This document shows positions 37,768-47,301 of a stretch of 64,000 nucleotides of DNA, piece after piece. Origin of the DNA: Streptomyces flavofungini (lineage in GTDB: Bacteria; Actinomycetota; Actinomycetes; Streptomycetales; Streptomycetaceae); the NCBI RefSeq assembly GCF_014650815.1, contig NZ_BMVR01000001.1, positions 744,001-808,000 of the forward strand. Reading direction: 5' to 3'. The position numbers were made by a program, and so were the translations under genes. The notes below the pieces were generated by a model that saw only the letters and a list, made by a program, of their open reading frames with translations, was not told where the DNA came from and searched no databases. Each line of letters begins with the position of its first letter. The stretch's first letter is position 1.

Positions 37768-38774
37768 GGGTCGAGACACGCAGGCGTACGGGCAGGCGTA
37801 CGTCCAGACATACCCGGACGAAGGCGCTCGTGGCCGTGGGCGGGGTGCTGCTCGTGGCCGCCGGGTGCGGTCTGACCAGCGGCTCGCCGATGGTGGACGA
37901 CGTGAAGCCCGGCATCGTCGGGCAGGGCAAGCCGCTGGCGGGCGCCGACCTCACCGTCACGTCCAAGGAGTTCACCGAGCAGCTCATCCTCGGCGCCATC
38001 ATGGGCATCGCCTTCCAGGCGGCGGGGGCGGACGTCCTCGACCGGACCGGCATCCAGGGTTCCATCGGGGCGCGCGAGGCGGTCAAGGGCGGGGACGCGG
38101 ACGCCATGTACGAGTACACGGGCACGGCCTGGATCACGTACCTCGGCAACTCCGCCCCCATCCCGGACCCGCAGCAGCAGTGGGACGCCGTCCGGAAGGC
38201 CGACGCGAAGAACGGCGTGACGTGGCTGGCGCCCGCGGCCCTCAACAACACCTACGCCCTCGCCCTGAACGAGTCCAACCTCAAGAAGTACGGCACGAAG
38301 ACCCTCTCCGACGTCGCCGCCCTGTCGAAGTCCGACCCGAAGGCGGTCACGCTCTGCGTGGAGGGCGAGTTCGCCAACCGCGCCGACGGCCTGCCCGGCA
38401 TGCAGAAGAAGTACGGCATGAAGCTGCCGTCCGGGAACATCACGCAGATGGACACCGGGATCATCTACACCCAGGCCGAGAAGGGCAGTTGCACCTACGG
38501 CGAGGTCTTCACCACCGACGGCCGCATCAAGGCGATGAACCTGACGCCGATGGCCGACGACAAGCACTTCTTCCCCAACTACAACGCCGCCCCCGAGGTC
38601 AACAGCAAGGCCCTGAAGAAGTACCCGGCGATCGCCGAGGTCCTGGCCCCCGTCACCAAGAAGCTCGACAACAAGGTGGCTCAGGAGCTGAACGCGAAGG
38701 TGGACGTGGACGGGGAGGACCCGCACGAGGTGGCGAAGGACTGGATGGTGGCGGAGGGCTTCGTCAAGGAGTAG
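37764..38774 (+). CDS. OpuC-type glycine betaine/choline-binding lipoprotein
   Basis: This 336-residue extracellular lipoprotein delivers the solute to the two permeases. It has a twin-basic N-terminus, hydrophobic segment and lipobox AAGC near residue 35. The binding domain shows LTVTSKEFTEQLILGAIM and GDADAMYEYTGTAWITYLG, hallmarks of the OpuCC/OsmF family. ATGA overlap with the second permease gene completes a fully coupled operon. Confidence 0.9.
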   Translation: MRVETRRRTGRRTSRHTRTKALVAVGGVLLVAAGCGLTSGSPMVDDVKPGIVGQGKPLAGADLTVTSKEFTEQLILGAIMGIAFQAAGADVLDRTGIQGSIGAREAVKGGDADAMYEYTGTAWITYLGNSAPIPDPQQQWDAVRKADAKNGVTWLAPAALNNTYALALNESNLKKYGTKTLSDVAALSKSDPKAVTLCVEGEFANRADGLPGMQKKYGMKLPSGNITQMDTGIIYTQAEKGSCTYGEVFTTDGRIKAMNLTPMADDKHFFPNYNAAPEVNSKALKKYPAIAEVLAPVTKKLDNKVAQELNAKVDVDGEDPHEVAKDWMVAEGFVKE

Positions 38775-38822
38775 CCGCGCCGACCGCCCGGGGCAGGGCC
38801 GGGCAGCACTCCCACCCACGTA

Positions 38823-38864
38823 CAAAGACTTCGTTGCAAAGAAAGTGTTGCAACGGAGTCTTTG
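38823..38864. promoter_or_regulatory. Near-perfect inverted repeat, likely ArsR operator
   Basis: CAAAGACTTCGTTGCAA (38823-38839) and TTGCAACGGAGTCTTTG (38848-38864) pair at 16 of 17 positions across an 8-bp spacer. It lies 19 bp before the regulator ATG, so autorepression is likely. Confidence 0.75.
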
Positions 38865-38883
38865 CATGCGTAGGCTGCGGAGC

Positions 38884-39492
38884 ATGACGGAAGAACAGCA
38901 GCCCGAGCCGGACGCACAGGCGCGCAAGGTCTTGAATCTCGACCCGCGCTCGCTGCGCGGGATCGCGCATCCGCTGCGGATGCGGCTCCTCAGCTCGCTG
39001 CGCCTGGACGGGCCCGCGACGGCCTCCCAACTCGCCCAGCGGCTCAGCGAGTCGAGCGGAGCCACGAGCTATCACCTGCGGCAGCTCGCGGAGTACGGAT
39101 TCGTGGAGGACGACCCGGAGCGCGGCAAGGGGCGCGAGCGGTGGTGGCGCGCCGCCTATGCGGGCACGTATCTGGACAGCGAGCTCGGCCGGGACGCGGA
39201 CCCCGCCGTGCGCGGCGCCTACAGCACCTACCTGCACCAGCACGCGACGAACCACGCCGAAGAGGTCTCCACCTGGATCGCCACCCGGCACGAGTGGTCC
39301 CAGGAGTGGGCCGAGAGCTCGGACATCAGCGACTTCACGCTGCGCCTGACGCCCGACAGCGCCGCGGAACTCAGCGCGAGGATGCACGAACTCATCGAGG
39401 AATACCGGACGTTGACGCCGGCGGAGGGCGCCCCCGACGCCGCCAAGGTCCGCCTCCACACCCACCTGATCCCGACCCGCCACACGGACTGA
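38884..39492 (+). CDS. ArsR-type winged-helix transcriptional regulator
   Basis: This 202-residue protein has an N-terminal winged helix: LRGIAHPLRMRLLSSLRLDGPATASQLAQRL region with SGATSYHLRQLAEYGFVE as the recognition part. The C-terminal half (HEWSQEWAESSDISDFTLRLT) is a ligand-binding or dimer domain. No metal-site cysteines are seen. It follows a strong inverted repeat and a small gene. Such regulators often govern an MFS exporter; none is adjacent here. Confidence 0.85.
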   Translation: MTEEQQPEPDAQARKVLNLDPRSLRGIAHPLRMRLLSSLRLDGPATASQLAQRLSESSGATSYHLRQLAEYGFVEDDPERGKGRERWWRAAYAGTYLDSELGRDADPAVRGAYSTYLHQHATNHAEEVSTWIATRHEWSQEWAESSDISDFTLRLTPDSAAELSARMHELIEEYRTLTPAEGAPDAAKVRLHTHLIPTRHTD

Positions 39493-39506
39493 GAGGAAGC
39501 TGCGGC

Positions 39507-39716
39507 ATGCACCCCGACGCACACCTGTACGTGCACCACGCCCGCGCGGCGGAATTACAGCGCGCGGCCACCGGCCCCCGACAGCCCCGGCATGCCCCGG
39601 TCCGCGCTCAACTGGGCTGGACGCTGGTCGAGTTGGGCCTGCGTCTGATCAGCAGCTCGGGACCTTCGCGCCCTTGTCCAGGGCTCGCAGCGCGTCGACC
39701 GTACTCGCCAGCGTAG
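39507..39716 (+). CDS. Short conserved-type protein, 70 residues
   Basis: The peptide starts MHPDAHLYVHHARAAELQR and contains LGWTLVELGLRLI, a pattern I recall from short Streptomyces proteins encoded beside ArsR-type regulators. A GAGGAAG site lies about 6 nt before the ATG, 14 nt after the regulator stop, so the two are probably cotranscribed. Codon 17 is TTA (39555-39557), implying bldA dependence. The last 22 or so codons overlap the convergent Lon-like gene and may be an extension caused by loss of an earlier stop. Confidence 0.6.
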   Translation: MHPDAHLYVHHARAAELQRAATGPRQPRHAPVRAQLGWTLVELGLRLISSSGPSRPCPGLAARRPYSPA

Positions 39717-40458
39717 TCACCGGCACGAGCCGGAGCCCCTTCGGCTTCTCGGCCTCGGCGTCCGAGCACTCGGCCTCGGGCACGAGGAAGACCGTGGCGC
39801 CGTCGCGGGCCGCGGCCTGGGTCTTCATGGAGACACCGCCGACCGGGCCGACCTTGCCGCTCGCGGAGATGGTGCCGGTGCCCGCGATGGTGCGGCCGCC
39901 GGTCAGATCGCCCCCGCTGCCGTCGCCGTCCAGCTTGTCGATGATGCCGAGCGAGAGGAACAGGCCCGCGCTCGGCCCGCCGATCTTGCCGAGGTCGGCC
40001 TTGACCTTGATCTTGCCGGTGCCGTCCACGCCGTTCGCCCGCAGATAGCCCAGGGCCGCCTTCGTGGCGTCGTCCTGCGACTCCCGCATGTCGCCGAGGT
40101 TGTGCTCCTCGACTTCCTTGACGTTGTCGCCCTCCGGGTAGACGGAGTCCTTCGGCATCACGGCCCGGTCCGTACGGAACCAGCCGTCGATGACGTCACC
40201 GAGCCGCACGTCCATCTGCGGCCCGGTCGCCACGATGGTCGTCATCCGCAGCTCGCCCTTGGTCTCCCGGGTCGGCGCTCCGCTGATCGTGAGGACGGTC
40301 TTGCCCTCGTACGTCCCGAGCACGTCGGCGGTGCCGCCCGGCTGGGCGACGGCGAACGGCAGCGGCGCGAGCCCGACGACGGCGAGCAGGCCGACGAGGG
40401 GTACGGCGGCGACAGCCAGGGCCTTGGGGCGGCTCAGACGAGCGAGACGAGACAGCAC
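39649..40458 (-). CDS. Lon-like (S16) serine protease, membrane-anchored
   Basis: This 269-residue protein has one N-terminal membrane segment (about residues 13-38) and a C-terminal Lon-type catalytic domain. The Ser-Lys dyad is S163 (KIGGPSAGLFL) and K212 (GGVSMKTQAA). The PDZ module found in most YlbL-type relatives is not evident, and no ATPase is present. It probably processes or degrades exported proteins at the membrane. It overlaps the short convergent gene by 68 nt. Confidence 0.82.
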   Translation of the reverse strand: MLSRLARLSRPKALAVAAVPLVGLLAVVGLAPLPFAVAQPGGTADVLGTYEGKTVLTISGAPTRETKGELRMTTIVATGPQMDVRLGDVIDGWFRTDRAVMPKDSVYPEGDNVKEVEEHNLGDMRESQDDATKAALGYLRANGVDGTGKIKVKADLGKIGGPSAGLFLSLGIIDKLDGDGSGGDLTGGRTIAGTGTISASGKVGPVGGVSMKTQAAARDGATVFLVPEAECSDAEAEKPKGLRLVPVTTLASTVDALRALDKGAKVPSC

Positions 40459-40499
40459 ACGTCCAATCTAACGCGAGCCGAAGACGAGCCCGCGCGGCC

Positions 40500-41141
40500 T
40501 CAGCGCAACGCGTCGGCCACTTCCCGTGCGGCGTCCACCACCCGCGGCCCCACCCGCTCCGGCACGGAGTCCGCCAGCATGACGACCCCCACGCTCCCCT
40601 CTATCCCGGTCACCCCGACCAAGGGGGCCGCGGCGCCACTGGCCCCGGCCTCCAGCTCGCCGTGGGTGAGGGCGTACCCCGGGTCGGTCACCTGGGCCTG
40701 GCGTGCCGCCAGAATCGCCTTGCCCGCGGCGCCCCGGTCCAGCGGGTGCCGGAAGCCGGTGCGATAGGCCACGTGGTAGTCGGTCCAGGTCGGCTCGACG
40801 ACCGCGACGGCGAGCGCCTCGGTGCCGTCGACGAGGGTGAGGTGCGCGGTGGCGCCGATGTCCTCGGCCAGGGCGCGCAGCGCGGGCAGCGCGGCCTCGC
40901 GGACGAGCGGGTGGACCTGCCGGCCGAGCCGCAGCACGCCGAGGCCGACGCGGGCGCGGCCGCCCAAGTCACGCCGCACGAGGGCGTGTTGTTCGAGCGT
41001 GGCGAGCAGGCGGTACACCACGGTGCGGTTCACACCGAGCTTGTTGGACAGCTCGGTGACGGTCAGACCGTGGTCGGTGTCGGCGAGCAGCTTGAGGACG
41101 CGCAGTCCTCGGTCGAGCGTCTGAGATGTCTCCGCTGTCAC
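40500..41141 (-). CDS. IclR-family transcriptional regulator
   Basis: This 213-residue regulator has a winged helix (LDRGLRVLKLLADTDHGLTVTELSN region, NRTVVYRLLATLEQHALVRR) and an IclR effector domain (AYRTGFRHPLDRGAAGKAIL). The GTG start at 41141 is placed by GGAG 8 nt upstream. It ends 41 bp upstream of the Lon-like gene on the same strand. Ligand and targets are unknown. Confidence 0.88.
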   Translation of the reverse strand: MTAETSQTLDRGLRVLKLLADTDHGLTVTELSNKLGVNRTVVYRLLATLEQHALVRRDLGGRARVGLGVLRLGRQVHPLVREAALPALRALAEDIGATAHLTLVDGTEALAVAVVEPTWTDYHVAYRTGFRHPLDRGAAGKAILAARQAQVTDPGYALTHGELEAGASGAAAPLVGVTGIEGSVGVVMLADSVPERVGPRVVDAAREVADALR

Positions 41142-41479
41142 GACGCCCACTCCTTTAGTGGTGAGGGTCGACGGCCCCCTCTGGCGGCGGGCACCGGACG
41201 CGCTCCGGGGCGACGCTGCCACGGGGCGTTGTGTAGCGGGGACAGTAGCGAGGGCGTCCCGCTCAGCGGAAGACTCCGTCCAGAATCCGGTCAAGGGGAG
41301 GGAAAGAGAGACCGGAATGCCCCGATAGATCCCGTGCCATATGGACGCTGCGTACACAACGTCTACACGCGGAGCGCACGATTCCCCAGGAGGCGGAGTA
41401 CGGACCCTTACGGGCGGGTGTACGCGCGGCGGTACGGGCGGGCGTACCGGCCGCCGCAGGGGCGGCCGCACCGGCCGGG
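41142..41479. other. Gene-free stretch upstream of the IclR gene
   Basis: These 338 bases lie between the helicase stop and the IclR start, both minus strand. A CGTACACAACGTCTACACGC block near 41350 is AT-richer and promoter-like. Tandem CGGGCGGGTGTACGCGCGGC-type runs follow. No gene is seen. Confidence 0.45.
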
Positions 41480-43273
41480 CTACCGCATGCGGGTGGCCCA
41501 CTCCTGCACCTTGGCGACCCGCTGCCGCAGCTGCCCGGCCGTGGCCTCCGCGCTCGGCGGCCCGCCACAGGTGCGGCGCAGCTCGGTGTGGATCACGCCG
41601 TGGGGCTTGCCGCTCTGGTGGGAGTACGCGCCGACCATGGTGTTGAGCTGCTTGCGCAGTTCGAGCATCTCCTTGTGGGAGACCACGGGCCGCCGCTCGG
41701 CGGGCAGTTCGAGGAGGTCGGCCTCCTCGGCGGGCTTCTTCTTGCTGTGGGCGATCTGCCGGGCCTGCCGCTTCTGGAGCAGCATCTGCACCTGGTCGGG
41801 TTCGAGGAGCCCCGGAATCCCCAGGTAGTCCTGCTCCTCCTCGCTGCCCGGGTGCGCCTGCATGCCGAACTCGGCGCCGTCGTAGAGGACCCGGTCGAAG
41901 ACGGCCTCGGACTCCAGGGCCTCGAAGGAGAACTGCTCCTGCTCCCCAGTGTCCTCGTCCTGCTGCTTGTTGGCCTCGTCCATCTCCTGCTCGGACTCGG
42001 CGTAGGGGTCCTCCTCGCCGTGCTTCTTCGGCCTGTCGAGCACGTGGTCGCGCTCGACCTCCATCTCGTTGGCGAAGCCGAGCAGGTCGGGCACGGTGGG
42101 CAGGAAGACGGAGGCGGTCTCGCCGCGCCGCCGGGACCGCACGAAGCGCCCCACCGCCTGGGCGAAGAACAACGGCGTCGAAATGGTCGTCGCGTACACA
42201 CCCACCGCGAGCCGCGGCACGTCCACGCCCTCCGACACCATCCGCACCGCGACCATCCACCGCTGGTCGCTGCCGCTGAAGTCGTCGATGCGTTTGGAGG
42301 CACCGGCGTCGTCGGAGAGCACGAGGGTGGCCTTGGTGCCGGTGATCTCGCGGATGAGCTTGGCGTAGGCGCGGGCGGAGTCCTGGTCGGAGGCGATGAC
42401 GAGGCCACCGGCGTCCGGGATGGCCTTGCGCACCTCGCCGAGGCGCCGGTCGGCGGCCTTCAGGACGTTCGGCATCCAGTCGCCGCGCGGGTCGAGGGCG
42501 GTGCGCCAGGCCTGCGAGACGGCGTCCTTGGTCATGGGCTCGCCGAGCCGGGCGGCGATCTCGTCCCCGGCCTTCGTGCGCCACCGCATGTTGCCGCTGT
42601 ACGACAGGAAGATCACGGGCCGCACGACGCCGTCGCCGAGGGCGCTGCCGTAGCCGTACGTGTAGTCGGCGGAGGACCGCCGGATGCCGTCGTTCCCCTC
42701 CTCGTACACGACGAAGGGGATGGGGTTGGTGTCGGACCGGAAGGGCGTACCGGTGAGGGCGAGCCGCCGGGTGGCGGGCTCGAAGGCCTCAAGGCACGCC
42801 TCGCCCCAGGACTTGCTGTCCCCGGCGTGGTGGATCTCGTCCAGGATCACCAGCGTCTTGCGCTGCTCCACCCGGTTCCGGTGCAGCATGGGCCGCACGC
42901 CGACACCGGCGTACGTGATCGCGACGCCCTGGTACTCCTTGCTGAGCGGCCCCGCGCTGTACTCGGGATCCAGCTTGATCCCTATCCGCGCGGCCGCCTC
43001 GGCCCACTGCTTCTTCAGATGCTCCGTGGGCGCGACCACGGTCACCTGCTGCACCACGTGGTGGTGCAGCAGCCAGGACGCGAGCGTCAGCGCGAACGTC
43101 GTCTTGCCGGCACCGGGCGTGGCCACGGCGAGGAAGTCGCGCGGCTGCTCCTGGAGGTACTTCTCCATCGCACCCTGCTGCCAGGCGCGCAGCTTGCTGG
43201 CGGTGCCCCAGGGGGCGCGGCCCGGGAAGGCGGGGGAAAGGTGGTGTGACGAGGAGGCGGCGGTAGTAGTCAC
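41480..43273 (-). CDS. SF2 DNA/RNA helicase, XPB-like
   Basis: This protein of about 597 residues has motif I TPGAGKTTFAL, motif II ILDEIHHAGD, motif III ALTGTPFRSD, motif V MVSEGVDVPR and motif VI QAVGRFVRSRRRGE, the order of superfamily 2 helicases. An acidic Glu/Asp-rich insert (DEANKQQDEDTGEQ) precedes the C-terminal section. It probably acts in DNA repair or nucleic acid remodelling. The GTG at 43273 (VTTTAASSSHHLS) is the likely start; the open frame extends to 43387 without a better ribosome site. Confidence 0.87.
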   Translation of the reverse strand: MTTTAASSSHHLSPAFPGRAPWGTASKLRAWQQGAMEKYLQEQPRDFLAVATPGAGKTTFALTLASWLLHHHVVQQVTVVAPTEHLKKQWAEAAARIGIKLDPEYSAGPLSKEYQGVAITYAGVGVRPMLHRNRVEQRKTLVILDEIHHAGDSKSWGEACLEAFEPATRRLALTGTPFRSDTNPIPFVVYEEGNDGIRRSSADYTYGYGSALGDGVVRPVIFLSYSGNMRWRTKAGDEIAARLGEPMTKDAVSQAWRTALDPRGDWMPNVLKAADRRLGEVRKAIPDAGGLVIASDQDSARAYAKLIREITGTKATLVLSDDAGASKRIDDFSGSDQRWMVAVRMVSEGVDVPRLAVGVYATTISTPLFFAQAVGRFVRSRRRGETASVFLPTVPDLLGFANEMEVERDHVLDRPKKHGEEDPYAESEQEMDEANKQQDEDTGEQEQFSFEALESEAVFDRVLYDGAEFGMQAHPGSEEEQDYLGIPGLLEPDQVQMLLQKRQARQIAHSKKKPAEEADLLELPAERRPVVSHKEMLELRKQLNTMVGAYSHQSGKPHGVIHTELRRTCGGPPSAEATAGQLRQRVAKVQEWATRMR

Positions 43274-43407
43274 GGTCTCCGGTTCGTTCGGGCTCGGCGG
43301 CACGGCTACGTATGACAACCGGGCCACCTTACCGGTGCGACCCCGGGGCACCGGGTTGACGACCCCGGGGACGGACAGGTGGGACACGTCTCACACCCGA
43401 GTACCGA

Positions 43408-43495
43408 TTCAGCCCGTCCGGCGCTTGAGGACGAGGCGCGAAGCGCCGATACGGGGGTCCGGGGGCGGAGCCCCCCGGTTACGTGAAGGGGCGCC
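43408..43495. repeat. Dispersed Streptomyces repeat
   Basis: It carries CAGCCCGTCCGGCGCTTGAG, GACGAGGCGCGAAGCGCCGA and GTCCGGGGGCGGAGCCCCCC. Its hairpins lie between two minus-strand genes and may end the upstream MFS transcript. Confidence 0.7.
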
Positions 43496-43510
43496 CGCGC
43501 GCGAAGCGCG

Positions 43511-44977
43511 CTAATGGACACTGCGGGGGCTGCGCAGCCGCGTCCCCAGCCACGCCCCCGCCAGAGCGACCACCGCCATCGGCAGGAACACGGCGGTGAA
43601 CGCGGCCGGGTGGGACCCCGTCGCCTCGGCGGCGTGGGCGCCGCCGGTCAGCCCGCCCCCGAGGGCGGCGAACGCGGCACCGCCCGCAGCGAGGAGCAGG
43701 GCGTTGGACAGGCCGTCGGATATCTGGAGGGCGGCGGAGTTGGAGCCCGCTTCCTCGGGCGCCGAGAGGCGCAGCAGCAGGACGCTGGTCGAGGCGATCA
43801 CCATGCCCATGCCGAGGCAGCCGAAGGCCCACGCGACGGCGATGGTCCACACCGGGACGGCGTCGATGAGGACGCTGGGCGCGGTGGCGATGGCGGCGGC
43901 CACGAGCACCATCCCGGTGACCACCAGCTTCTCCCGGTGCGCCTCCATGGCGGGCCGCGACTGAACGTACGAGCCGAGCGCCCAGGTCGCACCGCCCGCC
44001 GCCAGCGAGAGCCCGGCGAGCGTCGGCGAGAGGCCGCGCTCGGTGACGAGCATCAGCGGTACGAAGGACTCGGCGGCGATGAACGAGCCCGCGGCGACGC
44101 CGCGAAGGAGCACGACGGACGGAAGGCCGCGCGCCGCCCGGTAGGTGCCACGCGGCAGCAGCCCGAGCACGGCGGGCACGAGGACGGCGGCGCCGAGCAC
44201 GGCCGGGAGCAGGGACAGCCAACGCAGCTCCTGCCCCGCGTACTGCAGCAGCGCGGCGCCGAGCGAGATGCCGAGTGCGAGGCGGACGCGGCGCCGGTCG
44301 AAGGCCTCGACGGGGGCGTCCGGGTCGACCGGCCCCGACGCCGTCCGCCGAATCGCGGGCAGGGCGAGTGCGAGCGGGACGGCGACGAGGGCGGGGATGC
44401 CGAGGAACACCCAGCGCCAGCCCGCGTGTTCGGTGACCGTGCCCGCGATCAGCGGGCCGATCACCGACGGTATGACCCAGCTCGCGGCGAACGCCGCCAG
44501 GATGGACGGCCGCAGCGCCTCCGGGTAGGCCCGGCTGACCACCACGTACAGCGCCACGATGACGAGCCCGCCACCGAGCCCCTGCACCGCGCGCCCCAGA
44601 ATGAACTGCCACATCGCTCCCGCGGTGCCCGCGAGCAGCAGCCCCGCCGCGAACGCCCCGATCCCGCCCGCCAGCGCTCCCAGCGGCCCGCGCCGGTCGG
44701 CCCACTGCCCCGCCAGCACCATCCCGAACAGGCTCGTCGTGAAGTACGCCGAGAACGCGAAGGCGTACAGCGGGATCCCGTCGAGCTCCCGCGCCGCGAC
44801 GGGCATCGCCGTCCCGACGGCCGTCGCCTCGAAGGCGATGAGGAAGACGACGGACACGATGCCGATGCTCAGCGCGCGGTGGGGTTTGCCGAGGACACCG
44901 CCTTGCGGCTCCGGCGATCCGGTCTCCACGGACAGGGCTTGGGCGACATCGGTGTCGCTGGGGTCGAGGGTGGTCAT
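43511..44977 (-). CDS. MFS exporter (EmrB-like)
   Basis: This 488-residue transporter has about fourteen hydrophobic segments. The motif A-like GQWADRRGPLGAL and RAVQGLGGGLVIVALYVVVS (motif B/C region) place it in the major facilitator family, drug-efflux branch. The ATG at 44977 begins MTTLDPSDTD and a TACCGT element lies just upstream, so the message may have a very short leader. Substrate unknown. Confidence 0.87.
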   Translation of the reverse strand: MTTLDPSDTDVAQALSVETGSPEPQGGVLGKPHRALSIGIVSVVFLIAFEATAVGTAMPVAARELDGIPLYAFAFSAYFTTSLFGMVLAGQWADRRGPLGALAGGIGAFAAGLLLAGTAGAMWQFILGRAVQGLGGGLVIVALYVVVSRAYPEALRPSILAAFAASWVIPSVIGPLIAGTVTEHAGWRWVFLGIPALVAVPLALALPAIRRTASGPVDPDAPVEAFDRRRVRLALGISLGAALLQYAGQELRWLSLLPAVLGAAVLVPAVLGLLPRGTYRAARGLPSVVLLRGVAAGSFIAAESFVPLMLVTERGLSPTLAGLSLAAGGATWALGSYVQSRPAMEAHREKLVVTGMVLVAAAIATAPSVLIDAVPVWTIAVAWAFGCLGMGMVIASTSVLLLRLSAPEEAGSNSAALQISDGLSNALLLAAGGAAFAALGGGLTGGAHAAEATGSHPAAFTAVFLPMAVVALAGAWLGTRLRSPRSVH

Positions 44978-45092
44978 GCGAGCCACGGTAAGGGCCACGA
45001 CCGAGTTTGACCCCTGTCCGGAGGAGGCCGCCCGCTGGTCCCTTGGTCGTACGACCCGGGGCCGGTGACGGGCGGGCACCGACTCCGCGCGC

Positions 45093-46064
45093 TCAGATCC
45101 CCTGGGACCCCGGGTCGCCGGAACCGGACCCCCCGGTCCCCGACCCCCCGGACCCGGAGCCGCCGCTCCCCGCGTCGCCCCCGCCCGCGCCGTCCTCCGA
45201 CCAGTCCAGGAACCGCTTGTACGTCTCCTTCCCGGTCCTGCCCTGGTCCCAGGTGACGGTCAGGGTGTCGCCGCCGGAGAAGACGAGGTTCCCGTAGATC
45301 TCCTTCTTGTCGCGCTCGCACAGCAGCCCGATCCGGTACGAGCGGCCCGCCTCGATCACGCGCCGCAGGCCCGTGCAGCGGCCGTCGTCGAGCAGCGACA
45401 CCGACGCCTTCTTCGGCTTCGTCGTGTCCGGGCTGTCCCGCAGCCCGAGGATCCCGCCGCCCGGCTTCTCCGACCGCCAGAACCCGACGAGGGTGGTCCC
45501 GGTGGGCCCGCCGCCGGGCTCGTCCTCGCTCTCCCCGGAGTCGGGGTCGGCGTACGGGTCGTCGGACTCCCCCGCGCCGTCCGACTCCTCCGCGCTCGGC
45601 GTCCCGCTGGGCCGGGGCTCGGCGTCGGCGGTCCCGCCGGCCTTGGCGGCGGGCTTCTTCGACTCCCCGTCGTCCCCCTTGCCAACCGCGAACCAGACCC
45701 CGCCGCCGATGACGGCTAACGCGGCCACGGCGGCGGTGACGGCCAGCCACCGCTTGGGCTTCGGACCGCCGTCGCCGAGGGTGGGGAACTGAGGCGGGTA
45801 ACCGCCGTAGGGCGGTTGGGGGTTGGGGTGGGCGTAGGGCTGGGCGCCCGGCTCCGCGTAGGGCTGCGCGTTCGGCTGACCCCCGGGCTGCGCATTCGGC
45901 TGGCTCCCCGGCTGCGCGTACGGATTGTCGGCCGACGGCTGCTGTGCGCCGTACGGCCGCAGTCGTGGCGGCGCGTAGGGCCCCTGTGCCGCCGGAGGCG
46001 GCCCGAATCCCCCGCCCTGCCACGACTGCGGCTGGCCGGGCTGCTGCCCGGGCGGCTGCGTCAT
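45093..46064 (-). CDS. Membrane-anchored protein with Pro/Gln-rich N-terminus
   Basis: This 323-residue protein has about 110 residues of PYAQPGSQPNAQPGG-type repeats inside the cell, one membrane segment (WLAVTAAVAALAVIGGGVWFAV), an acidic linker and a 110-residue external globular domain (TTLVGFWRSEKPGGGIL to FLDWSEDG) with two cysteines likely forming a disulfide. It ends in GGSGSGGSGTGG repeats. No known domain is recognised; the layout recalls Streptomyces serine-kinase-like or substrate-sensing anchors. Confidence 0.75.
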   Translation of the reverse strand: MTQPPGQQPGQPQSWQGGGFGPPPAAQGPYAPPRLRPYGAQQPSADNPYAQPGSQPNAQPGGQPNAQPYAEPGAQPYAHPNPQPPYGGYPPQFPTLGDGGPKPKRWLAVTAAVAALAVIGGGVWFAVGKGDDGESKKPAAKAGGTADAEPRPSGTPSAEESDGAGESDDPYADPDSGESEDEPGGGPTGTTLVGFWRSEKPGGGILGLRDSPDTTKPKKASVSLLDDGRCTGLRRVIEAGRSYRIGLLCERDKKEIYGNLVFSGGDTLTVTWDQGRTGKETYKRFLDWSEDGAGGGDAGSGGSGSGGSGTGGSGSGDPGSQGI

Positions 46065-46175
46065 CTGTGGTTCCTCCCCCGTCACTCCGACAACAGACTG
46101 TCCAGCCAAGCGGCCGGTGTACGTACGTTGCAAGTGCAATTTGAGCCAGCCGGAACGCGCCTGCCCGCGCCCGGT

Positions 46176-46892
46176 TCAGGTCAGCGCCACGCTCGCCAGC
46201 ACGTCGTCCACCGTGTCCTCGTCCAGCGGTCCCCTGTCCGCGTTCGGACCGGTGCCCAACCCCGGCGTCGCGATCCCCAGCAGGAACGCGGACCGGCCGC
46301 CGTCCAACGAGACGAGCGTCATCCGCAGATGGGCGGTGCCGCCCTCGCCGTCCCGCACCGCGAGCGCGACCGTGTGGGCGGGGCGGCCACCGACCGTGGT
46401 CGCCTCGGACTCCTTGACCTCCGACGATCCGTCCGGGTAGAAGAACTCCGCGTTGGAGCGCGCGGCCCGCTCCGTCTCGCTCTGCAGCGCGGACTCGGGC
46501 ACCGCACCCGACCGCCCCGCGAGCGCGAGACCGCCGCGCTCCTCCTTGTTGCCTTCCTCCGCCGAGTCCCCGAGCCCCCTGCCCTTCGAGGCGATCGACG
46601 ACGTGAACGCGCCGATCAAGTCCCCCTCCTTGTTGTTGCGTTCCCACCCCCCGGGAATCCCGTACGACACTCCCGCCCGGGCGTCCGTCACCCGCGGCCT
46701 GCCCGCGAGCGGCCCCTCGTCGCCGTCCCGCGTCCACCACCAGGCGCCGAGGCCCGCGGCGACCACCGCGAGGACCACGACCACGACGACCAGGGCGGTC
46801 CTGCCCCGGTGGCCACTGACAGGCCGCGGCGGCTGCGGGTACTGCGCGTGCGGCTGCGGGGGCGTCGGCGGAACCGGGGGCGTCGTAGTCAT
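46176..46892 (-). CDS. Membrane-anchored extracellular protein, unknown
   Basis: This 238-residue protein has a proline-rich cytoplasmic start, one membrane segment (ALVVVVVVLAVVAAGLGAWWW) and an external domain beginning RVTDARAGVSYGIPGGWER. That opening and the TLVSLDGGRSAFLLGIATPG end resemble lipoprotein-LpqN/DUF-type fatty-acid or stress proteins, but the match is weak. It may share a transcript with the similar anchored protein downstream, since both are minus strand with 111 bp between them. Confidence 0.7.
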   Translation of the reverse strand: MTTTPPVPPTPPQPHAQYPQPPRPVSGHRGRTALVVVVVVLAVVAAGLGAWWWTRDGDEGPLAGRPRVTDARAGVSYGIPGGWERNNKEGDLIGAFTSSIASKGRGLGDSAEEGNKEERGGLALAGRSGAVPESALQSETERAARSNAEFFYPDGSSEVKESEATTVGGRPAHTVALAVRDGEGGTAHLRMTLVSLDGGRSAFLLGIATPGLGTGPNADRGPLDEDTVDDVLASVALT

Positions 46893-47301
46893 GCGCCAAG
46901 ACTCGCCGCCCGGCCCCGCCCCCTCCTGAGTACGCCTACTCAAGGCCCTACTCACTCGCACACATACACCACGCACACCAGTCCCGTGCAGCTCTCGGAC
47001 GGCAAGTTTTCCGGCCAGCTTTCCCCTGTGACCAGGCGCACCCGCCGTGGAGCAGACGTGAAGATCTTTCACGCTATCCTCACGTAAGGCGCAGGATTTG
47101 CGGTCTGAGCACCGCCAGGACGCATGGACAGCAGAATCCTGCTCGTCCAACTCTGCACTATTTACCCGCAGTTGTCCGTAATAAGGGGCAACTCTTCCCG
47201 CCGATTACGGCGCCGCGCCTTCCCCCCTGTACGCATGGCCTGGGCAGTCCGGCCGACCACCGGAACCGCCCCTTCACCACGCTCACTTGGGGGTTTTACG
47301 C
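46893..47301. promoter_or_regulatory. Gene-free stretch with palindrome before melC1
   Basis: This 409-bp region contains CGTGAAGATCTTTCACG (47057-47073), an inverted repeat with 6-bp arms. It closely resembles the core of the repeat before the amino acid permease. GCTATCCTCACGTAAGG follows it and may be part of a promoter. No coding frame is convincing. Confidence 0.5.
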
